NCBI GenBank assembly: GCA_021234155.1
Contig: JAJEKV010000073.1
Span: 684,213 to 748,212 of the forward strand
Reading direction: 5' to 3'
Origin: Isoetes taiwanensis
Taxonomy: Eukaryota > Streptophyta > Lycopodiopsida > Isoetales > Isoetaceae
DNA length: 64,000 nucleotides
Below the pieces are notes generated by a model. The model was not told where the DNA came from, made no database searches, and saw only the letters and a program-made list of their open reading frames with translations. Numbering within the stretch: the first letter of the stretch is position 1; every line of letters starts with the position of its first letter. Shown piece after piece: positions 22,906-33,920 of this stretch. A program made the translations under genes and the position numbers.

Positions 22906-24100
22906 TTCCTCCACCCTCCACCCTCATTGTTCGGGCAACCAAATAAATACAAACACAATAGTCACAAACAAGACATTTATTATATTCACCACCGTAGATA
23001 TGAGTTTTCGCAATGCATGTTACACCTTTGTTTTAATAGTCATAAAACATTGTGCAAGCCATCTGCATCCTATTGGAGCTCAGATGTTATCTTAAAAGTC
23101 CCTGGCAATATTAGTTTGCATCTGAATTACAATGATGAATTAAAGTAGCTCATCTAAATCACAATGATGAATTAAGTACAATGATGAATTGTATAAATAG
23201 CGCTATTTGTTTGCAAAATTGTGAAAATGCCCCAGTGTTAGGGATATTTTTGATAAAATGGCCATAACTTTCTTCTGATGATCCAAATAGAAATGTGTTC
23301 TTCAGATAAATTGTATATGAGATGATATCTTTATGTTCAAACCAAAATCACTTGAATTGGAGTCTGGAATCACAAACGTTATTTTTTAAACACAAATAAA
23401 TCATAAATAGGGATATTTTTACAATTTGCCCTATTATTATTATGTCATTATCGTCATTATTATTATTAGTATGTCTTGAACATATATTGATAGACCATTT
23501 TATAACATTCCATTATATTAGTGAGCATAACAAGAGTATGTTAATGTGGAGAAGTTGTTGCAATTATGATGCATGATAGGGAACATGTTGAGCAAAGAGT
23601 TAAAGGTAAGATGACCTTCAGTTAGGCTCTTCTAAATGTGGCAACTTCACTGGAACTTGATGTTTTTCTTCGCCGTCAGTTCGATCCCTTGGCTCCTACC
23701 TCCAGGAGGTTTTGGATCTGCGGACTCATCTCTTCCCCCGGGCGCCTACCTGAGGTGTCGGGAATTCATGTGTATATGTATATTTGTACAGCTGCCAGCA
23801 GGCTTGTTGCTGCGATGGTTTTTCCCTCCTAAGGGGGGGTTTTTTTTAATCCGGGTAGCAACGGGCTTGCTGCACGTTCATAGGCCGATTGGCCTCCGCG
23901 GACGATAAAAGAACCTTCCTTCCTTCCTTCCTTCCTTCCTTCTAACTATGGCAACTTAACACTGGAACTTGATGTTTTTCATCATCTCAATGTTTAGATA
24001 AATTTCTCATATGATGAATATGGTCGTCACTTATTTTTGGAACACGTGTTATTCAATCTGCATGTACTATTTAGGGTAGAATTAACATTTGACAATCATG
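22905..24100. repeat. AT-rich interspersed repeat, copy 3
   Basis: It matches copy 2 with few substitutions, including the SINE-like block, and extends slightly further (ACAATCATGTTCATTC). It lacks the pentanucleotide array. Confidence 0.85.
23668..23943. mobile_element. SINE-like insertion, copy in repeat 3
   Basis: Same block as at 20,002, with B-box-like AGTTCGATCC at 23,679 and a longer (CTTC)n tail. Since copies 2 and 3 carry it at the same site and copy 1 does not, it inserted before copies 2 and 3 separated. Confidence 0.55.
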
Positions 24101-25944
24101 TTCATTCTTTCTTGGCAAGCCAAAAGACTACCCCCGGAGGAGGAGGAGTTTTACAAAATATATGTTGATGTATCACTATTACATTTTAAATATAATAAAT
24201 GTTTAGAGATATAATTTTGTTGTAAGTTAGAGACATGTTGAAATAACAGTTTCCAACGTGCATGGCTTATGCTGCAAGGTGAAATGACCTATATATAATA
24301 ACTATTTTTTGTAGAGGCTTATGCCTTTTTGAGTCCTTCATCTTGCCTACATACCATAAACATGCTTAATTTCAATGACTCCTTATTATAAAATTAAGAC
24401 AAAGCTAATGCCATATAAGACCAAGACCAAATACAACAACACACTCTTTATCCGCTCTTTATCTGCTTGCTCTCAAAGTCTACAGTCGTAGTCCCCGACT
24501 GCTTATTCATCTGAGCACTACATGTGTTGGTCATTTCCACAAAAGAAGACCTCTCCCAACAAAATTCTATCAGCTTTCATCCATTGGCCCTTTGTAGGGC
24601 CGTACGACATGCTTAAAACAATGGAACATGAAATCGATAAATAATGTGAGCTCGAAGCTTCTCCCTTTGAAGGTCTTTACCTGTAGAAATTTTTAAACAT
24701 TTGTCCAACGAGCTCTATGTAGCTTCTATATCACCAGGGACTTCAACGAGAGTAGGGGTAACATTAGCATAAACACCATTTTGGTGATTATACACTCTCT
24801 CATTTTCTAATCCTCTGAATTTTTTTGTACATGAAATCTTGTGTTGTGCAGTGAATATTATATTGCCAAGAAGTCCTCATGCAGTTAACACATGCTTCCA
24901 TTTCCTTCATTTCTAATTTAGTACATCCTGTTGCATGATTTTGTCCCAATGAAGTCGTCAAAACAAGCAATGCGATATTTTCTCACAATTGGCATATTCA
25001 CACAACTGGCATCTGGTTCCACAATTGTTATATGCATAGAATATTATCTGGCCTAGCCCACCTCTGTCCATCCCACCTTCGAAGTCTTTAAGGCTAAATT
25101 TAGTTTGAGCAAAAACAAGCACCAGTACCACACATATTAGATATAAAGTGAGTAAATCGCAGGCTAATGATAAAGCATGTTGTACTCCATCACAAACAAC
25201 TGAGCATTGAACATAATTGACTGCAAGGACTTCCTGGCAACTTGCCTTGAGTTCAGATTCCTCCATCCAAGCAAGGGCAATATGCTGTATTATGTTTTAA
25301 ACATGTCAGTTGCACCTATACAAATTGAATGTGCATGTTTGGAGTACTCATAGCTGGTGCTTCAGAAGTTTTATTATTAGCATAGTATTGTTTAAATCCG
25401 CTTCTTCGTCTTCTGTAATTGTATTATGATATTCTAGCAATGTATTAGGTAGGATCCATGGTCTCTGTCTATAAAGGAAAAGTGCATTCTCATAAGGTTT
25501 TATGGAGCAGATTGCATGGTTTCTGCATCATCTTGACTGGTAGAAGCAACTACTGAGTTTCCTTGTGGTTTGGACTCCTTTGTAGCTCCGCTTCCATATT
25601 CTAAATCTTCTGAATGTGCATCCTCATAAGTTCGTGATGGACAGGCAGATCAAAAATTTCCTGCAACCTGGTCAATTGAATTGCTAGAAGCAGGAACAAC
25701 TTTACATTCTTCAAGTTCCTCATGCTTCATTTTATGTCTACCAAGATTATTTTGAGGTTGTCCAGCATTGCTTTTATTCTCTTGAGCTTCCAGCCAAGAT
25801 GGCAAGTTTTGCTGCACAATTAGCCTCATTCTTTAGTCTGGTTAGTCAAAAAAATAATTAAATTAAATAGCGGCAAGAATTCAGTGTGTTTGAAGAAGGT
25901 AATTGGCCTTAATGGCTCGTTATATACATACCCTCCAAATACAT
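24101..25944 (-). other. Mostly non-coding; possible decayed exons
   Basis: Two minus-strand stretches read like coding remnants. One (about 25,835-25,500) gives an acidic, Ser/Gln/Glu-rich stretch of about 105 residues broken by one TGA. The other (25,266-24,958) is a 102-codon frame with a hydrophobic segment (LYLICVVLVLVF) and a Cys-rich end. Neither resembles a known family and I could not join them by splice sites. The remainder shows no features. Confidence 0.3.
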
Positions 25945-26303
25945 ATGCTACCAAATAATCGATCTTAAGAGACTAAATGTGTCGGAAGAGGCTAAGAATA
26001 TCATCTATTGCATGCTGCGTAGAGATCACGACACCCCACATTTTCTCAAATATCACGACATCGCTGGTTTTGGTTTACAAGGCATGTATAAGAAATCAAG
26101 AATACACTACATTTGTGCATATATCTTCTTCTTGATGATCTAAGTTTCATCTATTTGTACATACATCTCCATTGTTCTATATTGGAGGATTTATCAAAAG
26201 TTTATAAAGCCAACAAATGTGGCATTTTACGATATATCATTCCCCATTGACAATTTATCTTTCATGTGTATGTGTACATTGCAAAATTCATTTTATCATG
26301 GCA
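25945..26303 (+). pseudogene. Kinase fragment 3 plus flank
   Basis: It starts at GCTACCAAATAATCGATCTT and matches the kinase end near 11,860, but an internal deletion removes the DPKQRP region, and the frame is broken. It keeps the SQISRHRWFWF coding end and the 3' flank up to TTTTATCATGGCA, where homology stops just before the hairpin. It lies about 8 kb from the main cluster. Confidence 0.8.
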
Positions 26304-28240
26304 TGATTATTCTTAAATCTAAAACACCTTACACATAATCTAGTAGCATCGCTATTTATTTACATTAGAAATCTTGTATCAAATTGTATGAATTGACAGT
26401 ATACAACATCTCACAACCTCCATTCATCTTTCCTGCTCCTATTTTACGTTAGAATCAATTATGCTTTCACATTTGCCATCATAAAACAATGCACATCGCC
26501 AAAATTAGAATGGCCCATAAGCACAAGAAAGTGAAACAAGGATATTGGATGCCTTACAAAATGGGCACTGACATTATGGAGAACCTCAAAGCCTTTACTA
26601 TAAATTGATTTTTAATCCAGTTATTAAGATCTTTCATTAGTAAGATAAGATAAGATAAGTAAGAACAAACATTAAAATCACACAGAACATTATTGAACAT
26701 CTTCAGATTACCTTCTCTCTATCGGTTACATTTCTCGTGTTTATGTCCTTTGAGTTCACTATCAACTTTTAAGCAAGATGACGCATAAATTGATTTCTAA
26801 TCGAATTATTTCTACCTTTGATTACCGAGAACAAACATTAAAATCATATAGAACATTATTGAGCACCTTGATATTATATTCCCTCTATCACATACATTCC
26901 TCTTGTTTATGTTCTTTGAGTCCTTTATCAAGTTTGAAGCAAGATGATCGATAAACCCAAAATTAGCGAATACTAAAAACAGTAGATGCATGCAACAAGG
27001 CACTGAAAAAGCTAGTCTCTCTTACCTTTTTGCTTCTGAATAATCATAATCTTGCTAGCTTGTTGGCTTCAAATTCTTTGTATGTCTTAATATATGGTTC
27101 TTGCTGTCCTTATGCTATTTTGAAGGTGCAGTCATTTGACCACTTTACATGATATAGTAGGATCTGAAACTAGCAACGAAAGGGATCTCAAAGGCATGTG
27201 TTGTTGATGAAGAAGCCATGTGTGGAATTCATGAGGATGATGCAAAAAGCTTTAACAGAAAACTAAGCCAAAAAACTCCCATAAAGGTAGTGATACTATT
27301 CTCCTCACCTAAACGTGAACGGATAATGTGAAGATAATTCCTTTCAAATAAAGAATCAATTGTCCAAAGAGCATACATTACGCATGAATATTATGTTATG
27401 TTGTTTGATGGGGCGAATATGATATGGAAATATTCTTTTGAAAAACTCTTATTTATAAATAGGTAGGTAGGTAGGTAGGTAGATAGATAGATAGATAGAT
27501 GGTATTTAACATCCACGAGAGGCCATAGCTTATGGAACAATTTGCACACAGCAAGATGGCACCTACGGCCGAAGTGGGTCCTTCCACACCAACTTTATAA
27601 CGATGCATGGCCGTTTTCACAATGAGACGTTGAACATATGACCTTGGGCATGGGAGTGAGATTCCCAAAGAAGAAGACGGTATTGCATTCAAACTTTTTT
27701 CCTTTTCATTCATGTATTGCTGTTTAGTTTTTACTTTAAGAAATATCCTTGTCCTAAAGCTTTTCTATGTCAGGGCTGCGAGCATCTTGCAGTGGAATTT
27801 TTGAAATAGCGCTGCAAACACTTTGGTTGCAGTGTGACCACTTTTAACAAGTTTTGAAGGACTCATATTTGCTTATTTTTCTCATATCTATCCATTGACA
27901 ACAAAAATACATCCATGGATATGGTGATGCAGCTATATTTGACAACTTATATAGCTTTACTCCTCTGACAAGTGAATCCTATATTCTTAAATATGGACAT
28001 TATAGAAATTGTGTACATCCTTGACAAAAGGTGTAAAATTTTCTGTTAATGGCAAGAAACTTAAGTGCCATGCAAATACCCACAATTTTTATTTTCTAAA
28101 CTCTGCAAGCAATGCTCTTTCAAATTAGTTGTTACAGTCTAGAACAAGATATCCTTCCAATGGTTGAGAACTGCTCTTTGTCACTCCAAGCTACTTGGTT
28201 GGGCTTTAGACCACTAAAGATGAAGCCACTACACTAAGTG
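26304..28240. other. Long non-coding stretch
   Basis: No gene recognised. It includes two diverged copies (about 166-bp period, 26,660-26,950) of a sequence with AACAAACATTAAAATCA, a short (AAGAT)n run at 26,637 and a tetranucleotide array at 27,461. A phrase TTTTTGCTTCTGAATAAT at 27,028 recurs at 30,030. Confidence 0.5.
27461..27501. repeat. (GTAG)n/(GATA)n microsatellite
   Basis: About six GTAG units pass into about five GATA units. Confidence 0.95.
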
Positions 28241-28249
28241 TGATGTTAC

Positions 28250-28587
28250 CCTAGAATATACAGTATAAATATGTATATTTCTAGGCCACGTCACCATACA
28301 AGCCTACCTTAGTAGCTTTGTATTCCGTAGAGCATGGAAGGGAGCATGGCTAAATTATTTATATAACTCAGCCAACCTTACGGATGGGACCATTTTCACA
28401 TGCCCCATCCTATTGGGCACCTGCCACATGGACGTACCATGTGGCATGACATGGCAACCCTAATCCATAAATGGCCAAACCCTAATCCTAGACCATTTTT
28501 TTCGTGGCTCCAACAGTCTTGAAACCTTGTTCGTGCTTGAAACTCCGTCTCGAGAACTGTCTGCTGTGGCATAGCATACCACAGCAG
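28250..28587. repeat. Cluster of three hairpins
   Basis: An imperfect palindrome with CCTAGAA/TTTCTAGG ends (28,250-28,285); a perfect 10-bp stem TGCCACATGG/CCATGTGGCA with a 5-base loop (28,422-28,446); and a perfect 9-bp stem CTGCTGTGG/CCACAGCAG with a 9-base loop (28,561-28,587). No gene was recognised; a 64-codon frame overlapping the last hairpin is unsupported. Confidence 0.8.
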
Positions 28588-28966
28588 CCACCAGAGCCTA
28601 CACGTATCAGTAGGAATGGGAGCTACTTCGAACCCCTTGAAGGCCGTGGAGACGCCAAGAGCAGGAGGAAGTTCCTCAGGAGCAGGTATTTGGAGTAGAG
28701 TCCTTTGTAGATCAGCTGGAGGTTAGGATTTCAGATGAGTTAGCATTTCGTACCTCTAGCAGAGCCATCCTAGAACCCTCAATCTAGATCTTGAACCCTA
28801 ATCAATGAACCCTAACTGTAAGTTAGATGCATGTGATTAGGATTAGATGATATTCATTATTAATCATGTTATATGGATATATGATTGATGTTGGTTGATC
28901 ATGTTTGCTCCTCTTGTATTAGGAAGGGGATAGAGACCTAGTAGCCATTATTTAGATGATACTCCT

Positions 28967-28968
<2 letters not shown>

Positions 28969-29002
<34 letters not shown>

Positions 29003-29760
29003 AATCTGTATTATATTCGAATGATAAAATATTCATGTACATACAATTGAGTATGGAACTACTACCACTTCTCTGATCCATGAATAGAAGTCCATACTCC
29101 GAGCCTAGTGTTCTTAGAACCCCTCTCAACATCTTCTCCATATGATACTATAGGAGAGGAGGACTAAGTTTCTAGACCCTAATGATGCAACAAGGGCCAG
29201 TTACTGAACAAGAGCTACCCAGCCTCTTCTCCAAACAGATACTATGGGAGCACAGCTCTTGTCTTTTCTCATGCCCCAACTACATCATAGCTTCAAAAAG
29301 GTTGGCCCTAAGATAAACAGAAGAAACCAGACTTGAGTTAGAGAGCCATAAAAGAACGGAGCAGCCAAGTGCACTGATCTGCCACCAAGCAAGAACAAAG
29401 GATCCTCTGTACGCTCCTCCCAAATATAGTGGTGGCCAAGCCAGATGTTATAGCAGTACTATAGGGAGTGCCCTGATGTGCGCAACACTCAACCTTCTTC
29501 TCACCAAGCGGACCAGCAAGGGCACCACCGCTAGAACCCTGAATCATGCCAAGCCCATCTGCATCTAGCTATGCAGGCCTTGTCTTCCTGCAAAACCAAG
29601 AACGAAACATTTCTACCCTACCCACTAGAAGCCCATGGCTCTCAATCTACCCCGTACATCCTGATTGTCAGTACACAAGCCACCCCTTGCTGGGAAAGGG
29701 GAGCGCAGGCCCAGACTACCACAAAATCTTCTAAATAATTGCAGACAGATTATGAGGAGT
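28969..29760 (-). mobile_element. Probable LINE 3' fragment with poly(A)
   Basis: A run of 33 T (28,969-29,001) followed by AT-rich then mixed sequence looks like the 3' end of a minus-strand retroposed element. The far border is uncertain; ACTCCTA occurs just before the tail (28,961) and near 29,797, too short to prove a target duplication. No reverse transcriptase motif was found. Confidence 0.45.
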
Positions 29761-30334
29761 TGCTCCACTTATATCAATAGATCTTATTCTTGCCAACTCC
29801 TAACACCTGCTCAAAGAAAGTTTACAGACTAGTACTAGTAATGAAAGCATCGTCTTCTTCTTCCTTACCATAGTACTATAGAAGAGCATCAGTTCTTTCC
29901 AGCCTGCCTTTTGCTCAGCCTTAAAGATCCCTTTAAAAAAATGTTCTAGCAAAAGTTTCTGTGCTAAACAGTGCTCTCTTCCTCTGGCGATGAATACTAC
30001 AGCTTTGCTTGCGTTTTTATCTTCTTACATTTTTGCTTCTGAATAATCTCAAATGAAATGGCGTTTCCACGGGTCCTCGCATTATACGGTGTCTCATTTT
30101 TAGTGTCCTTTTGTCCACCCAAATTAGCACTATTTTTTAGTATTATGGGAAGAGGAAAATTCAAAATTAACGAGAATATCGGGGGGTGGTTGATTTCCCC
30201 TTTCTCGAGGGAGAGAGATCTCGTTTCTTTCTTTCCATTCATTTTTTGTTCAGGCTTCTTATGATCCAATGACTAATGACGAACACAGGAGGCAGAAATG
30301 GCGTTTGCAGAAGCAATGACAAAGAGCAAGCAAG
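29761..30334. other. Upstream flank of transposase-like copy B
   Basis: No supported gene. A 68-codon plus-strand frame at 30,058 lies here but is probably chance. The stretch may include the 5' end or promoter of copy B. Confidence 0.35.
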
Positions 30335-30926
30335 ATGAGGCAACAATTGTCAAATGAAAATTTAGATTGGAGTATTGAGCACTCAAAAAAGCAATTACAA
30401 CATGCAGCCTCCGTAATCGCAAAAACGTTTTTGGATTTGACAGGTTCGATGTCTACAGACCAGAAGAAAGAAGAATGGCGTCTAATGGAGAACATCAAAG
30501 TTATGCAGGTTGCAGTGTCTGATAAGGGAAAGATTATTCACAGTGAAATTGTTGGTAGCATCCAAGAAACCATACAGCATGTGAAAGGAGTGGAGTCCAA
30601 TGACAAATTAGCAGCAAAAAGAGCAGCATTAGTCATGGCACTTGGAAGGGTCAGGCATGGCAGCAAAAGATTAGCTGCCAAGGCTTTAGGAATTCATCCA
30701 AGGAATTGTTCCAGAGCTAAGAAGCTCCTGTTGCAATTAGTAATAAAAACACATTATGGGCTCTTGGGGAAGGAAGAAGAGAAAGGATTCCCTGATCCAA
30801 GAAGTGATTGAAAAAGTTGTGGATTATTGGACAAACTACACCAGAGTATTGCTTAACTTCAAGGACGTCAGATCTGGTAGAGGAAAACATCCTAAGCATC
30901 CAACACATTACCTTGATGTGAGCCAG

Positions 30927-31485
30927 GTATACTATCTGTAGAAAAGTTTTTTACTAAGTCTTTTTCACATTTACTAATTACTAATATTTTTTATAAGTTT
31001 TGAAGTATTGATTCTAATATGAATTGTGTCTGCTAATGAAATTAATCTGAACGTTCTTGTCGTGCTAGCAAGTTTTAGTGCTATTGATGGTTGATAATGG
31101 ATCATTTTTTGTTATAGTGCTAAGGTTTCTCACCTTTATAATGTTGGTGCCACTTTGAGTAATTGTGTTGATGTTAGTGCCAGTGTTAGTGATTTTGTAA
31201 ATGAAAGTGATAATGTTACCAATTTTGTTAATGTTGGTGCCACTGTTAGTAATTTTTGTCAATGTTAGCACTAAACTTAATCTGTAGTTAGTAAAGCCCA
31301 CCTACCAGTACTGATTAGCAATGCTTTCATCCCAATATCCTAACACCGGTTAGTGGTTTGGTTTGCTAAGGGTTATGTTGTAATGCTAATGGAATCAATA
31401 ATTAGTTCTAAGTTGCTATTCATTAGCAGTTGTTTCTCTAGTAGTATTAGCATTTACTAAGTAGTTTTCTATTCTTATTCTGCAG
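30927..31485 (+). other. Intron of transposase-like copy B
   Basis: Starts GTATACTATC after the codon for Gln in LDVSQ and ends TTCTGCAG before ACAGAATTC. It is phase 0. It contains a degenerate minisatellite. Confidence 0.7.
31126..31272. repeat. Degenerate minisatellite in intron
   Basis: Irregular repeats of the type AATGTTGGTGCCACTGTTAG spaced by roughly 20-40 bases inside the copy B intron. Confidence 0.65.
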
Positions 31486-33308
31486 ACAGAATTCTTCACT
31501 AGTTTCAAGCAAGACAATCCAGATGTTCAAATTAAGCAGAGAGCCTTCGAGAAATTAAAGCCTTACTTTGTTGTAAAGCTATCTGAATTCAATACTTGTT
31601 GTTGCGACTATCATGAGAGGATGTCAATGCTAAGGGAAGGGGTGAAGAACATGAGGAAAAAGTCCATGGTGCACTGCTGCAGATTGCACCTGTGAGTGCA
31701 AGATATGTGACCACAAGACAAGCCAAGTAGGGTGCAATGCAACAAGACATGTTTGGCAGTCTAACAGTGACATGTGGAGAAGCATAGTTTACCCAAATCC
31801 AAGGAGTAGCACAATGAAGCATGTTTGTCAGGAACCTACAGCAAATGTGGTGTGGACAAAATGGAAAGGTGTCCAAAAGAAGAAACAAAGGACAATACCT
31901 CAAAAATCACTTGGGAGAACATAGATTATATTGAAATTAGTAAGGATAAAAATGGCAAACCCAAAAAAAGAATTGAGCATCAATATTTACAGACTTCACC
32001 CAATGTTTTGATGGAAACCTTCAGATCTAAAGCAAAGGAGTTTGTGACACATAATTTCAGGTATAAATGGCAGCAAGCCATGTTTAGACAACTATTGAAC
32101 ATGTTTGCTGATGATACTATTGTATCAGTGGTTGACTTTGCAGAGAATTACTCTTTCAAGGAGCAGAATGAAGTCCAGTCCAAGCATTGGCATAATGAGC
32201 GGATCACAATTCTTGTGCATCTCACATATAGAAGGGATCCTGAGACACAAGAAATGATCAAGGAAGAACATTTTTATATATTTGATGACAGAAAACATGA
32301 TTCTTTGTTTGTGCAGCATTGCTTTGTAGTGTGGTGTGTGGTCACATGTCCAGTTGGATGCTGCTTAGTGGCGTGATGTTAAAATTACTATCTATCTATC
32401 TCTTAGCAATTATTGGATGCAAGAGAAGGAAATCACTTTGAAGAAGCATTATGTCTTCTCAGATGGTGCAGCCTCACAATTCAAAGGTAAAAAATCATTT
32501 TACTTTGATGCTAAATTCAAGTCTTAGGTTTAGACATGATGTGGAACTTTTGGTGCTCTGGCCATGGAACGGGAGAACATGATGGTGCAGGAGCAGTAAT
32601 AAAGGGGGCTTTAAGAGCAGCACAATTGAAGGGCAGCAAGATGACCAATGCACACGAGGTGGTGGAATGGACCCACAACATGTAAAAAGAAGATTCAAAC
32701 TGTAAGTAGAACTTTTTGGGAGGTTGAAATAGGACAAGTGAGTGGGAAGCACGTCCTATTGAAGGATCTAGAAACCTTTATTGTTTCCATGGGTGTTCAA
32801 ATCACATGACACATTTACAGGTCAGAAACCTCTCTTGTTTTTGCACAGATTGTTTAGATTTGAATTGGGAATCTTGCCCCAATGCATCATATACTAAGAA
32901 GTTTGAATTAGTTGTGGTACAGCCCATCAGAGCTAAGAAGTACATGATGAAGGAGAAGAAGCATATATTGGCAACACTGACTTATGTAGCATGCAAGTAT
33001 CTATAGGTGATGTCTTTGCAGTGGTGGCTCCAAATAACAATCACGAGAATGTGAAATTCTACCTTATCCTATGTACCAAAGCTAAGTACTCGGTGTTAGA
33101 AGATTTTGTAGATATGCAAGGGCAGAAGTTTGTGAAAGGGGATGAGGTCATAGAAGGGACATACTATGAGAAGTTGGTGAATTGTAAATCCAGCTACAAG
33201 TTTTGTAGAGGAAATAAAGCAACTGTTTATGCTACTCAAGTTGCAAAGAACAAAGTTAGGTTGGTTCAAGCAAAGCACGTTGTTAAGTGGGGAGTGTTTA
33301 CACTCTAA

Positions 33309-33920
33309 GTGCCAAAGAATAGAATAGAAGAACAAGATATTCTAGAGAGGCTTCCCACATTGTTGGAATAGTGGAAAGAACAATTGTGTAAAGGGTAGTG
33401 TATCAGTACTTATGTTTCTGCTTATGACTACTTTTATGAATATAAAGAAGTTTCCATATTTTGCATTCTCATTTTTTATGCTTCAGTTCCAGAATTTTAT
33501 ACTCGAGTGTTGATTGAATTTCAAAATTTCATACTTTTTCAATTGCTGGTATTTCATACTATTTTAAATTGCTGGTATACAAACCGGGTACTGAGGCCAA
33601 TTTACAAGGTAAAACATCTAAGTACAAGGTATAACAAAAGCTGGTAAAACATGTAAGTACAAAAGAATTAGAAAAAGGCACAAGGCCATCATCTTCATTA
33701 AACAAGGCACTAAGGCCTGGATTACACAAGGCACAAGGCCATTACATTCAAAAGACACACACCCTGGATTAAACAAAAGGCACAAGACGTGGATTAAACA
33801 GAAGGCACAAGGCCTAGAGCAGGTGTATTCTTAAATTTTACAAAGGCACAAAAGGTCTGTTTCAACAAAAGCTTGTAAACAAAAGAAAAAAGAAAAAGAA
33901 AAAGAAAAGTTTCACAAAAT
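33309..33920. repeat. Spacer with AAGGCACAAGGCC repeats
   Basis: 3' flank of copy B. From about 33,670 to 33,830 it has six or more degenerate copies of AAGGCACAAGGCC(TGGATTAAACA), spacing about 20-40 bases. No gene recognised. Confidence 0.65.

Larger units (their letters stand above)
30335..33308 (+). pseudogene. DDE-transposase-like gene, copy B
   Basis: Same family as copy A (4.0-7.2 kb) but on the plus strand and strongly diverged. Exon 1 (30,335-30,926) has KLAAKRAAL and IHPRNCSRAKK, one frameshift near 30,760, and ends at HYLDVSQ. A 559-bp intron (30,927-31,485) has GT-AG borders at the same codon as in copy A. Exon 2 (from 31,486) has a Cys-rich block around 31,690-31,860, with a frameshift, and then VVDFAENY (32,131), YVFSDGAASQFK (about 32,455) and SGHGTGEHDGAGAVIK (about 32,550), the three putative acidic catalytic positions. 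A 41-bp GT-AG interval between the last two may be a mini-intron. The module CFCTDC...NWESC follows at 32,836, and a C-terminal frame runs 32,991-33,308. Several stops and shifts suggest it is inactive, although some may be undetected introns. Confidence 0.72.

Noticed and set aside
27461-27501. Tetranucleotide array as a CRISPR-like or regulatory repeat
   Set aside because: It is an ordinary microsatellite with no spacers, and this is a plant nuclear sequence.
30058-30264. 68-codon hydrophobic frame upstream of copy B
   Set aside because: No counterpart upstream of copy A and no domain; T-rich sequence gives such frames by chance.
31825-32376. 183-codon frame in copy B as a complete protein
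   Set aside because: It holds only the middle of the transposase-like gene; the start is internal and the end reads past the conserved FVQH(A/C)F block into a probable intron.
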